The notes under the pieces are model-generated. The model did not search any database and was not told the DNA's origin. It worked only from the letters and a program-made list of their open reading frames with translations. Below, piece by piece: positions 9,939-21,297 of a stretch of 64,000 bases of DNA; the first letter of the stretch is position 1, and each line of letters begins with the position of its first letter. The stretch is taken from NCBI RefSeq assembly GCF_003086295.3, contig NC_092048.1, positions 88,392,626-88,456,625 of the forward strand, written 5' to 3'. The DNA comes from Arachis hypogaea (lineage: Eukaryota; Streptophyta; Magnoliopsida; Fabales; Fabaceae). Made by a program: the position numbers and the translations under genes.

Positions 9939-11430
9939 TGACGTGGCGGAAATTGGCGAGTCAAGAATTGTTATAAGATATGCGTTGCAAGTATAGTTCT
10001 TAACCAACCAGAAATCCGCTTATCAATTTAGAAGGGTGTCACAAAATTTAAAATTAAAATACTGGGAGTATGAATCCCAGGTCGTCTCCCAACGAGTTAC
10101 AGAAAGGTGTGCTATTTTATTAATCAGATGTTTTCAAAATGGTTTGAATTGAATAACAGGAAATTAAATTAGATAATTTATGTAAATTAAATAAAAGCCT
10201 TGACTGGGAGTAGATTAGCTGGAAGCCCTATTCTTGTTGGAGTACTCTCAAGATTAATTGACAATTGAAGGTTGTCCTATTTATTTATCCCTTACTAGGT
10301 AAGGGAAAGTCAAACAAGTTGGAATGCTACTTCTATTCACAAGTTCCAACCCACTCAATTAAAAGGGATTGGTGTCAGTGACTAGAGGGCAATCCAACAA
10401 TAAACCAAATTACAATTTTTCTTTTTGAGCATTCCAACTCAAGGGTTCCTTTCAATCAACTCCCCATCAAGTTAGGGAACTACTCGCTCATTGTGAATGT
10501 AGAATTCATAACATAGGAAAGGGAATTAAAGAAATACATGATAAATAGAAATCAAAGAAATCAATTAAAAATGAAAGTAATTCTTGTATTAATAAATTCT
10601 AAAATAATCCAATAGTAAAATTGAGTAAATTAAAGGACATGGAAGAGTAGAGCCAAGTAAAGAAAACGAACTAGAATGACGAAGTCTTGATGAGGTAATA
10701 ACTCTTCTCAATATCCCAATGCAAAGAGCAATAGAAATAAAATCCTAAGAACTATGAATGTGTAGAGAGAAAACCTAGAGGAGGAGTAAAACTAGATCTA
10801 AAAACTAAATTTTTTGTAGAATGAATGTTGTTGTTGGTTTCTGCATGTTCTCTGGCTCTAGTCTGCTTTTCTGGGCCGAAAAATAGGTCAAAACAGGGCC
10901 CAAAATCGCCCCCAGCGAATTCTGCAGATTATGCAGATCGCGCACGTCACGTGATCGCGTCATTCATGCGACCACGTCATTCGGCGTTTTGCCCTGCCAC
11001 GCGAGCGCGTCGTCTACGCCTCCGCGTCACTTGTGCTATTCCAATCCGCGCGGTTGCGTGAGCCATGCGGCCGCGTCACTGCGATTTCCTCTCTTTTGCG
11101 CGGTCGCGTGAGCCATGCGGCCGCGTCACTTCTCGCTGGTCATCTCCTCAATTTCTTGTATTCCTTCCATTTTTGCAAGCTTCCTTTCCAATCTCCAATT
11201 CATACATGCCCTATAGAGCCTGAAACACTTAACACACAGATCACGGCATCGAATGGAATAAAGTAGAATTAAAATACATAATTAAAAGTCTCTAGGAAGC
11301 AAGTTTTCAATCATGTAATAATTTTAGGAAGGAAATATAAATGCATGATAATCATATGAATAAGTGGGTAAGGATCATGATAAAACCACACAATTAAACA
11401 CATTATAAACCATAAAATAGTGGTTTATCA
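9939..11430 (-). repeat. 3' LTR of element C
   Basis: 1492 bp, TG...CA ends. It is 50 bp longer than the 5' LTR. The extra length is a duplication in which a 30-bp block at 11051-11080 recurs at 11101-11130. A CGCG palindrome cluster lies at about 10935-11130. Confidence 0.92.
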
Positions 11431-11445
11431 ACCTCCCCACACTTA
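11431..11445 (-). other. Polypurine tract of element C
   Basis: TAAGTGTGGGGAGGT on the element strand, directly before the 3' LTR start TGATAAACC. It would prime plus-strand synthesis. A second copy lies at 12891-12905, beyond the env-position ORF. Confidence 0.8.
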
Positions 11446-12890
11446 AACATTAGCATGTCCTCATGCTTAGTTGAAGGAGATAAAATAAATGAGTAGGAAC
11501 ATGTAAAACTCATGCAATGCAATGCAACCTATATATGTGAATGCAACTATATGATTCTTGTCCACTTGATCAATAGTAAATAAGCTCTTCAAAATAATTA
11601 CAAATCAAATTCCACTAATTCAATTCTTATACAGTAAGAACAGATAAAAATGCAAGAAGGTAGCTCATGAAAGCAGGGAACATAGAATTTTAAGCATTGA
11701 ACCCTCACTGATGATATATGTACGCTCTAATCTCTCTAGTGTATAGGGCAATCACTCTATCCTTCTCTAATCATGCTCTCTAATTTTTGTTCTTCTCCTA
11801 ACCAATCAACAACATTTAATATACCAATGCAAACATCATGAGGTCTTTTCAAGGTTGTAATGGGGCCAAGGTAATGGTAAGGATACATATGTGGCTAAGT
11901 AAGCTTATAGACTGAATCTTTAATTAACCCAAGTTTTAACATAACCTATATGTTCTATATAACTTTAGAATTCATACCTAGCTACCCAGAATTTTCCTTT
12001 CACATTCCATACTCGTGTATCAACTTTTTATTTTAATTTTATCATACATGCATTGATCTTTGAATTCTTAACTTAGCATTTGGGTAATTTTGTCCCCTTA
12101 TTTATTTATTGAATATTTTTGGTTTTTCTTTTTTTTTTTTTACATAAACATAAAAATAAACATAGCTTATCAATGCACATAGATTTTTAATTCTTATAGT
12201 TTCACATGAGCAGGTATCCAAATTCCCATTGTATTATCATGACACATTCCCTTATTATCTTTTGTTCCCACAATTTCCCATACTTAATCAGCACACACAA
12301 TTCTATCTTAAGCTAACCAAAGATTCAATTTGGGATATATAATTGTTTTTCCGCTTAAGGCTAGTAATGTGGTAAAATATAGAACAAATGGGATTTAAAG
12401 GCTCAAAGTGGCTAACAAAGGTAATTGAAAGGGTAGTTTAATTTGGATAAGTGAGTTTAAACAAATAATGGCCTCAATCATATGCAAGCATACAAATATA
12501 ATAAACATTGGACATATAGGATGAAACAAAATATAGATTACAACCATAGAGAAGTAAACACACAAGAATAAAATAATTATGGTTAAATAATGTAACCATG
12601 CATAAAGGCTCAAATCTCACAGGTTGTGTGTTCTTTAGCTTAAAAATCATGTTCCAAATACAACTTCAAGCAAATTTAACATAAAATTTTTAATTAAAGT
12701 TAGTGAAATTTTGTTCCAAAAATAGGGTCTTAAAGGAAAACTTGTTGTCTTTTCAATCAAGTAGAATATGCATGCAACTAACCTATTACTATGAAATTTA
12801 TCCTATTCTACAAAAGAAAAACTAACTAAATATCCTAATTTATTGGTGTTTAGGGAAGAGAAATTACCTCCGGAAGTCAGGTACTGACCG
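11446..12890 (-). other. Conserved noncoding tract between env-position ORF and 3' LTR of C
   Basis: About 1.45 kb, AT-rich. On the element strand it shares long stretches with 24145-25593 of B and, less closely, 59662-61349 of F. Examples are TTTTACCACATTACTAGCC and GATTGAGGCCATT. It contains a 72-codon hydrophobic frame beginning TTG at 12613-12395, which is matched in B. No ATG-initiated gene is supported. Confidence 0.6.
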
Positions 12891-12905
12891 ACCTCCCCAC
12901 ACTTA
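12891..12905 (-). other. Second polypurine-like block at the end of the env-position ORF (C)
   Basis: Identical over at least 15 bp to the PPT at 11431-11445. The upstream context is also similar (GAGGAC...TGC before it). Confidence 0.65.
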
Positions 12906-14157
12906 AGGCTTTGCACCGTCCTCGGTGCCATCTGTCAGGAACAAAAGGTGGGCTGGTAGCAGTATCTCCACAATCGGGACCATCATGGCTTCCTATGCTG
13001 GAAAAGAAAGTGGAGTCCGGGGTGTCTGAGTCCTTGAATTTTCCCATAATCAGCTCCTTGAGATATGTGAATCAGCGCTTGTTACGGCGCTCTCTCATCT
13101 TAGCTTTGTGTTCCTGTCGATCCAACCTCTCGAGTATCTGATGGAGCAGTTGGTCTGTTGTAGGTGCTTGTGGTGTTGAAGAAGGAATATTTTCAACCGG
13201 TTCAGTAGGATGGCTTGTGGCGGCTGGTGGAGGTCTGATGTATTTCCCGTTAGGGACATACTGATCATCCCGTGGGAGCATGGCTTTGGTGTCCCCAGCT
13301 CTGTAGGAAATTTCGGCTGCTGAGACAAGATCTGAGACTAAGACGGGAAAAGGTAAGTTGTCCGCAATTTGCACGTGTCCCATGGCATTCCGGATGTGTC
13401 ATGGTAGGTTCAGAGGTTGGTCTGTAAGGATGCACCATAGTAGAACGGCCATGTCCGCAGTGAAAGAGGACTCGTGAGTGCTCGGAAAGACGTAATGGGA
13501 CATGATCTGTTCCCATACGCGAGCCTCCAAGGTAAGTGCTGAAGCCGATATTCCCTTAGGGCGGGTACGATGGTATCCGTAGATCCAACGGCTGCCAGGT
13601 AGTGCAATAACTCTGAGAACGGCGTCCCAGTCAAATTGGTACATCTGGCGCTTGAGTGCGGCTTCTTGAAAGGCGTCCAATCCTTCTGGAACAGGGGGAA
13701 GACCTAGAGCTTTTTGAATGGCCTCTTCTGTAATGGGGACTTGCTTCTAACGGACAAAGACAGACTGCAGGGTTGGCAGGTGGAAGTTGGAGTAGAACTC
13801 GACTACCCAAGAAAGATTGACCTGCCTTGGCTGTCTCTGTAGGAAACCCCATTGTCTTTGTGCAATTTGCGGCTCAACAAAGGTAGCAATATGGTTTGGG
13901 AGGAGAAGAAGGTATTCGTTGTTGTAATTCCTTTCTGCCAGGATGGGGAACATCTGCTCACAGTAGCGATTGGAAAATCGCGCAGTGTCCTTTGCTGGGA
14001 AGGCTTTTTCTTTATCATCAACCTTTATAATCCTCTTAGTTCTTTTTGTTGAGGGTTTAACCGCAGTTGAAGAGGGCTCTGCCACTAATGCTCTTTTTGT
14101 TCCTCTTCTTACTGGTGGTTTGGGAGTAGCTTTCTCTTTTCCTTTCTTGGTGGCCAT
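12903..14157 (-). pseudogene. Element C env-position ORF ('putative plant transposon' domain), broken
   Basis: It starts MATKKGKEKATP with a basic N terminus rich in Lys, Thr and Ser. The globular core has motifs FSNRYCEQMFPIL, VVEFYSNFHLPT, RWIYGYHRTRPKGI and IMSHYVFPSTHESSFTADMAVL. This resembles the plant family that Pfam calls a putative plant transposon protein, which I recognise from memory. In-frame stops are at 13747-13749 (TAG), 13399-13401 (TGA) and 13072-13074 (TGA), and there is a one-base frameshift near 12945. The C-terminal part has a charged coiled-coil-like segment (LLHQILERLDRQEHKAKMRERR). No signal peptide or membrane segment is visible, so an envelope role is not supported by the protein. 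The function is unknown. Confidence 0.75.
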
Positions 14158-15682
14158 TCTGAAAAGGGAAAAAAAGAAAGTAACGTAAATTCAAAGAGAA
14201 AGAGCAAGGAAGAGGGTTGTATAAGTGATAAACAAAGCACGGTAAAGAGGATGTTGTTAACACATGGTCATGACTACATGTGAAAAGTTCATCAATGGAA
14301 ATATAGCAAGTGCATTAGAGGATAATTAAATGCAAGGGGTTTATTGGCATGCAGGCAAAGGCATGAGTAGCATAGATCAAGCATTTAATTAGTTGAATGT
14401 GTTATCACTCGTAACAAACTAGCCATTACGTTTGTATTGAAAATTAAATTCAATTAATACAATAGTAAAGGGGATTTGTGAAAAGCAAGCATTGAATAGT
14501 AGAATAGAATAATGTAGAAAAATGCATGATGCCATATGGGCTTTTTCACAAACACAAAGCATGCATGGTAAATAAGGTATAAAAAGTATTAAAGTGAACA
14601 TGCAAGCAACCCTTTAAAAAGGTATCTAATTGCCAAACAATTTTACAACAATCCACAAGCATATAATGAGGAATAATGACTTAAATAAATTTCCAACACC
14701 AAGTAAAAAGGAAAAAGAAAGAAAAAGAAAATATGGATAATGAAAGTAAAAAGAAAAGAAAAGAAGATAACATATAAAAATAAGGAGAATAATAGAAAAG
14801 TAAGGGGGAAAGAAGAAAAGAAAACTTTGTTAATGGGGGTGAGAGAGAGAGAGAGTAGAAAGTGATAAAGAAGGAAGAAGGAAGAAGGAAGAAGTAAGGA
14901 GGGAAAAAAGAAAATAGGATTTGAGGAAAAGAAAGATAAGATAATTGGCAAATCAGGGAAGCTGTGCGACGCAAGCGACGCGGTCGCGTGGGCACGCGGT
15001 CGTGCGACTTGCACTTATACTAATTGACGCGGTCGCGTCGGTCATGCGGTCGCGTGACCCGTTTTATGCTACTGGCGCGAGGGCAGCCTCGCACTTGCAC
15101 AACTCTCTGTTCAAACTCTTATTGCGCCAAATGTTGGGTGACGCGATCGCGTGGGGCATGCGATCGCGTGAGTGGCCATTAGAAGGATATGACGCGGACG
15201 CGTGAGCCATGCGTCCGTGTGGGAAGAATTGTGCGTTCAGCGCCAATCCAGCACCACTCTAGCACAACTCTCGGTCGTGCACCCTTTTCACGTCGAATTC
15301 CAGGGCACGCGGCCGCGTGAGTGACACGGTCGCGTGGGAGGCCAATGTTTCCGCCCGACGCGAACGCGTCAACGACGCGGTCGCGTGGGACGATTTGTGC
15401 CACGAGCACGCCTCCAGCCACTCTTTCGCGTGACTCTCTGTTCGTTTTATTATTTTCTCCAATCACCTGCGACGCAAACGCGTCAATGATGCGGTCGCGT
15501 CGCGTGAATTTTTTTTTTTTTTAAATAAAAGTATGTAAATGCAGATGCACGAAATGTACTAAGAAAGAGAAGAGTTATTGAATAGGAAAACTAAGAATAA
15601 AGAAAAGAACGATCATACCATGGTGGGTTGTCTCCCACCTAGCACTTTGCTTTAACGTCCTTAAGTTGGACGCTCCACTAGC
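14158..15682 (-). other. Element C spacer between integrase and env-position ORF
   Basis: Homologous to 8467-9938 plus 22740-22867 of B. It contains an AT-rich part, a purine-rich tract on the plus strand (about 14690-14940), a CGCG palindrome array (14956-15508), an A-tract (15509-15521) and the post-integrase hairpin (15622-15639). ORFs in the array are artefacts of the GC-rich repeats. Confidence 0.7.
14956..15508. repeat. CGCG palindrome array in element C
   Basis: More than a dozen ACGCG-NN-CGCGT-like units, for example ACGCGGTCGCGTG near 14980, ACGCGATCGCGTGG near 15141 and CACGCGGCCGCGTG near 15306. The spacers have no common sequence. Confidence 0.85.
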
Positions 15683-17434
15683 TCAGTCTTCGGCTATGTG
15701 GGGATCTTTCAAGAGGAAGATCTCGAGCTCCTTGTTTTTCTTCATCCTCTTTCCATGGTACAGCTTTAAACGTTGTCCATTAACTTTGATAAGTTCAGAG
15801 CTTGAAGGATGACTTAGGTGAAAAACTTCGTACGGTTCGGCCTTCTCTACTTTGTATGGACCTTCCCATCTTAATCTCAACTTGCCTAGCATGAGCCTCA
15901 GTTGAGATTTGTAAAGGAGGACAAGATCCCCAAGTTGGAACTCTTTTCTCTTGATGTGCTGATCATGTACAGCCTTCATCTTCTCCTTGTATAGTCTTGA
16001 GTTCTCATAAGCTTCTAGGCGAAGGCTTTCCAGTTCTTGCAGTTGCAACTTCCTTTCAGTTCTGGCTTTCTCAATTCCCATGTTGCACTCCTTTACTGTC
16101 CAAAAGGCTTTGTGCTCTACTTCAACAGGGAGATGACAAGCTTTTCCATAAACTAAGCGGAAAGGACTCATCCCAATGGGTGTTTTGTATGCTGTTCTGT
16201 ATGCCCAGAGTGCATCTTGTAGCCTGATGCTCCAGTCTCTTCTATGAGGTTTGACTATCTTCTGCAAGATACGCTTTATCTTTCTGTTTGACACCTCGGC
16301 TTGCCCATTAGTCTGAGGATGGTAGGCTATTGCAACCTTATGAATTATCCCATGCTTCTTCATTAATCATGTTAGTCTCCTGTTACAAAAATAGGTGCCT
16401 TGATCGCTCACGATTGCTCGTGGTGATCCAAAGCGGCAAATAATGTGGTTTCTCACAAAGGAAACAACAGTGTTAGCATCATCAGTGCGGGTAGGAATTG
16501 CTTCCACCCATTTGAAAACGTAATCCACAGCTAACAATATATAAAAATAACCATTAGAATTTGGAAATGGACCCATGAAGTCAATGCCCCAAACATAAAA
16601 AATTTCACAGAAAAGCATAATTTGTTGAGGCATCTCATCCCTCTTGGATATATTACCAAATTTTTGGCATGGGAAACAAGATCTACAAAATTCAGCAGCG
16701 TCTCTAAAAAGAGTAGGCCACCAGAATCCACAGTCCAAGATTTTTCTAGCTGTTCTTTGAGGGCCAAAATGTCCTCCACTCTCAGATGAGTGACAGGCCT
16801 CTAAGATGGACCGGAATTCTGATTGAGGCACACATCGTCTAATTACCTGGTCAGCGCCACATCTCCATAAATATGGGTCATCCCATATATAATATTTAGA
16901 CTCGCTTTTCAGCTTGTCTCTTTGATGCTTAGAAAAGTTTGGAGGAAAGGTGCGGCTAACTAGATAATTAGCTACAGGTGCATACCAAGGGACTACCTCA
17001 GATACTGCTTGCAGGTTATCAAATGGAAAATTATCAGCTATAGGAGTGGGGTCATCTGTAATGTGCTCAAGGCGACTTAAGTGGTCTGCCACTAAATTCT
17101 GGTTACCACTCCTATCCTTAATTTCCAAATCAAATTCTTGTAATAGCAGTATCCAACGTATAAGCCTCGGTTTGGACTCCTTTTTAGCTAATAGATACTT
17201 TAGAGCTACGTGGTCTGAGTACACTACTACCTTCGTACCAAGTAAAGAGGATCGGAATTTATCCAGACCAAAAATAATAGCAAGAAGCTCTTTCTCAGTA
17301 GTAGTGTAATTGGACTGAGCGGCACCTAAAGTTTTAGACGCATAAGCAATAACAAAGGGGTCCTTACCTTCACGCTGAGCCAGTGCTGCTTTTACTGCAT
17401 GGTTGGAGGCGTCGCACATTATTTCAAATGGCTA
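15683..17434 (-). pseudogene. Element C RNase H-integrase with two in-frame stops
   Basis: This is one frame from the TAG at 17432-17434 (CAG in B) through RNase H ([35 protein letters not shown]) into integrase. Integrase shows the zinc region [13 protein letters not shown]...CRSCFPCQ, D in [10 protein letters not shown] in IVSDQGTYF and E in [12 protein letters not shown], followed by the [18 protein letters not shown] motif. A TGA at 16367-16369 replaces the GGA present in B and separates the integrase core. It ends at 15683, 26 codons past the end of the B-type protein. RNase H would remove RNA template and integrase would insert cDNA. Inactive as written. Confidence 0.85.
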
Positions 17435-18413
17435 GCTCCAGTCTGGTCCTCTGACAATTGGAGCTTGAGTCAGGGTGGTCTTCAGCTTATCAAACGCTTG
17501 TTTGCAATCCTCACTGAACTCGAACTCAATATCCTTCTACAGTAGTCTGGATAAGGAAAGTGCTACCTTACTGAAGTCCTTAATGAATCTCCTGTAAAAA
17601 CCTGCATGGCCAAGGAATGAACGGACTTCCCTCACAGAGGAGGGGTAAGGTAAACTAGAAATAACACCCACCTTTGCTGGATCTACAGAAATGCCAGTAT
17701 TAGACACAACATGTCCTAGTACAATACCTTGTTTTACCATAAAGTGACATTTTTCAAAATTTAATACAAGGTTTGTACTGACACATCTATCTAAAACTCT
17801 AGATAATCCATCTAAGCAAAGGCTAAAGGAATCGCCATATACACTAAAATCATCCATAAAAACTTCCATACAGTCCTCAATAAGATCAGAGAAAAGACTC
17901 ATCATGCACCTTTGGAAGGTAGCTGGTGCATTGCACAAGCCGAAGGGCATTCTCTTGTAAGCATAAGTCCCAAAAGGACATGTAAAAGTGTTCTTTTTCC
18001 TGATCCTCAGGAGCTATATGAATCTAGAAATAACCTGTGTAACCATCTAAAAAATAATAATGTGATTTACCTGACAGGCGGTCCAGCATTTGATCAATGA
18101 ATGGAAGAGGATAGTGATCCTTACGAGTGGCCTGGTTGAGGCATCTGTAGTCAATGCAGACCCTCCAGGCGTTCTGAACTCTGGTTTCCATGAGATTTCC
18201 ATGCTCATTCTTCACTGTAGTGATTCCAGACTTCTTGGGCACCACTTGTACTGGGCTTACCCATTCACTGTTTGAAATGGGGCAGATGATATCTGCCTCC
18301 AGTAGTTTGGTCACTTCCTTCTTGACAACCTCTAAGATAGTGGGGTTCAATCTTCTTTGGGGTTGACGGACAGGTCTTGCTCCCTCTTCTAAAAATATCC
18401 TATGCTCACAGAC
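17435..18413 (-). pseudogene. Element C reverse transcriptase, stops and one frameshift
   Basis: The N-terminal palm and fingers region is at 18350-18024 (LEADIICPISNSEWVSPVQV, RVCIDYRCLNQATRKDHYPLPF). It ends in a TAG at 18024-18026 where the family has a residue before I-x-I-A-P-E-D. A one-base insertion in an A-run near 17992 shifts the frame. The polymerase core resumes at 17950-17537 with MPFGLCNAPATFQRCM and the catalytic FMDDFSVYG (YXDD-like box). Another TAG lies at 17537-17539. This enzyme would copy element RNA into DNA. The segment between 18413 and 18351 is in frame but follows the stop at 18414. Confidence 0.85.
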
Positions 18414-19397
18414 TTAAGGGTTGATGCCTACTATGTCTGCCAAACTCCAACTAATTGCCTTGTTGTGCCTCCTCAGCACACTAAGTAACTGCTCTTCCTG
18501 TTGAGAAGTGAGTTCCCTTGTAATGATAACTGGAAACTTCTGCTCGCCTTCAAGGTAAGCATATTTGAGGTGTGGAGGAAGGGGTTTTAATTCTAACTTC
18601 TGATTATGGTCAGGCTCTGGGTTGTCTGGAGCTTGTAGCAATGGTAAAGCACTGTCATTGTCCTCTGAGAATGTCCCCACACTTGGACCTTGTCCTATGT
18701 ACTTCTCTTCAAATTCCTCCTGGTGAACTTCAGCCACGGTTTCATCTATGATGTCACACTGGAGGATAGAATGATCCTCTGGAGGATGCTTCATAACTCC
18801 ATTCAGATTGAAGATTACTACTCGGCCATCTATTTCAAAAGAGTATGTTCCTGAAAAAGCATCTAATTTGAACTTCGAGGTCTTCAGGAATGGTCTTCCG
18901 AGTAGGATTGATGATGGCTTCTCTGAGTCATTTTGGGGCATCTCCAAGATATAAAAATCAATGGGAAATGTAAGCCCCTTAATGCCCACTAATACATCTT
19001 CAACAACTCCAGCCACTGTAATAATGGTTTTATCTGCTAACATAAAACGAGCTGCCGACCTTTTTAAGGGAGGGAGCCTCAAAATATCATATATAGACAA
19101 AGGCATTATACTCACACATACTCCTAAATCACACATGCAGTCAGAAAATTCTACACCACCAATAGTACAATTAACCATACATGGACCTGGGTCACTACAC
19201 TTTTCAGGTAAACCTCCCATTAAAGCAGATATGGAACTACCTAAAGGAATAGTTTCTAATTCATTAATTTTGTCTTTATGTATACATAAATCTTTTAGAA
19301 ACTTTGCATATTTAGGTACCTGTTGAATAACATCAAAAAGAGGAACAGTTACCTCAACTTTTTTAAATATCTCTACCATTTTGGGATCAGGTACCAA
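18414..19397 (-). pseudogene. Element C protease region
   Basis: A 327-codon open stretch. The retropepsin core is at about residues 85-105, with CDLGVCVSIMPLS in place of the usual DLGAS-type sequence. Distal motifs are VVEDVLVGIKGLTFPIDFYIL and ILLGRPFLKTSKFKLD. The tail leads into the RT linker (LKYAYLEGEQKFPVII, NKAISWSLADIVGINP). A TAA at 18414-18416 ends it in the middle of the Pro-RT linker. The first residue shown is a TTG codon, because the frame really continues from Gag; the two are separated by a frameshift from a CCATT duplication near 19425. Confidence 0.8.
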
Positions 19398-21183
19398 CTG
19401 CTTCCTGGGCTTCCTTGCAAGTTGTGGAAATGGAATGGGAGTGGTGTCTTCTGTAGTGTCTGCGCCTTTGGTGCTTCCTCCTGTGGTTGAACTTCTTCTT
19501 TTTCAGCCATGTCCTGTATGTCCTCTTCCTCTTCAACATCTTCTATTTCTACTACCTCTTCAGCTGAGGCGTGTTCTGGTGGGCTTGGCTCCTCCTGATT
19601 CCTCTCCTACAGTGTGGTTCTGGACCTTAGGTTGATGGCATTAATGCCACCCTTTGGATTGGGTAATGGTTGAGAGGGGATTCCACTGGAGCTCAAAGGC
19701 TGGTTATTAGAGTTATTCACTGATACAATCTGTGAGACAAGAGCTTGCAAAGTAGAGTTCAGACCATTTAGTGTAGCATAAAGGTTATTTTCCATGGTCT
19801 GTTGTCTCCGATCAATAGATTGTAGTAAGTCATCATTAGAAGATGAAGAAGGATAAGTAATTTGAGAGGTCTGCTGTTGGGTATTCTGTGGTCCTTGGGA
19901 TTGCCTCAGGTGAGGTGCTCTATAAGGCTGGTTCTGGTTCTGCTGCCTATTGTTGTTATTATTCCACCTCTGATTTCTATGATTGTCTCTGCCTCCTCTA
20001 TTGTTGTTGTCCCTCCAATTCTGGTTAGAATTGTCCTGCCATCCATGGCTGTAATTGCCACCCTGATTGTACCCTTAGTTAGGACGGTTATAGAAGTTAT
20101 GAGTGGCTACCACGGTGTTGTCTTCCTGCTGGAGCTGCGGACATTCATCAGTATAATGGCTATAATCAGCATAAACTCCGCAAACTCTCTGTGGAACTAA
20201 CTGTTGGCTTTGCTGTGGTGGAGAAGGTTGAGCTTGTTGAACTTGTTGTTGATTCAGTTGCATCTGCTTTAGAAAGTTGGTCATTTCACAGATACTCTGA
20301 GTTAGAGCAGCAGTCTCTCTACTAGAGGATACTTCTGCAACGGCTTTTGAACGGCTTTGTTTCTGCCTGTGATTCCGAGTAGATTCAGCTAAGTCGCTTA
20401 TCAATTGCCATGCCTCATCAGTGGTCTTGTACTTTTTCATAGACCCATTGCTAGCACTTTCCAATGTGGTCTTATCTTGGGGCCTCATGCCCTGTGTGAC
20501 GTAACCGAGTAACACTATCTTGTCAATCATATGGTGGGGGCATGCTTTCAGAAGATTATTGAAGTGCTCCCAGTATTCATAGAGAGTCTCGGATTCGTCC
20601 TGAACAATCATGGAAATGTCTTTCCTCAGTTTATCAGTAACTTCAGCTGGAAAGAACTTTTCCAAAAATTCTCTTCTAAGTGTATCCCAGTCGGATACAG
20701 TTGTTGCGGGTTGAGTGTAGTACCACTCTCTTGCCTTTCCCTCAAGAGAAAACGGGAAAGCTTTCAACAAAATTGAAGTTTCATCTGCACCATCACGCCT
20801 GACAGTAGAACAGGCTGCTTGAAAATCTCTCAGGTGCTTGATAGGCTCTTGAGCAGGTAAGCCATGAAACTTGGGCATCAAATTGAGCAGTGCAGTCTTT
20901 ATTTCAAAGTCTGTAGCCACCGTTGGGTGATGCGCTTGAAACGGTTGCATTGTAAATCAGGGGCTCCAGCCTCCTGGATAGTAACTCTCCTAGGTGCTGC
21001 CATGTCACCTACACGTAAATCAACCGAATCAGTAGAACGGGGGCTGGTTTCTTCCTCAAATGACGTTTCAGATCCGCCCTCAGAGAGGACTAACCGACGC
21101 CGAGCTTGCCTTATTCGTGAAATAGTTCTTTCAATCTCATGATTGAATACTGGCAAGCTTGGATCAGGAAGTGAACGCGTCAT
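19398..21183 (-). pseudogene. Element C Gag, frameshifts and two stops
   Basis: The ATG at 21183 (MTRSLPDPSLPVFNHEIER) starts the N terminus. A one-base shift near 20945 moves the frame to the capsid-type domain (20950-20075: SLEGKAREWYYTQP, FLEKFFPAEVTDKLRKDI, LYEYWEHFNNLLKACPHH). A zinc-knuckle remnant reads CGVYADYSHYTDEC, with Tyr where the second Cys is expected. Stops at 20075-20077 (TAA) and 19607-19609 (TAG) follow. A Gln/Asn-rich tail and an acidic stretch precede the protease. Gag forms the particle and binds RNA. This copy is inactive. Confidence 0.8.
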
Positions 21184-21275
21184 CTAACGAAAGAAACATG
21201 CAGCTCATAGTAACAAAATAAAATAAAATGCAAATAAATAAATTCCAATCAATAACTTAGCACTCTATTGCAACT

Positions 21276-21292
21276 CCCCGGCAACGACACCA
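21276..21292 (-). other. Primer binding site of element C
   Basis: On the minus strand it reads TGGTGTCGTTGCCGGGG, tRNA-Asp type with two differences from A's site. It is 5 bp from the 5' LTR end. Confidence 0.8.
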
Positions 21293-21297
21293 AAAAT

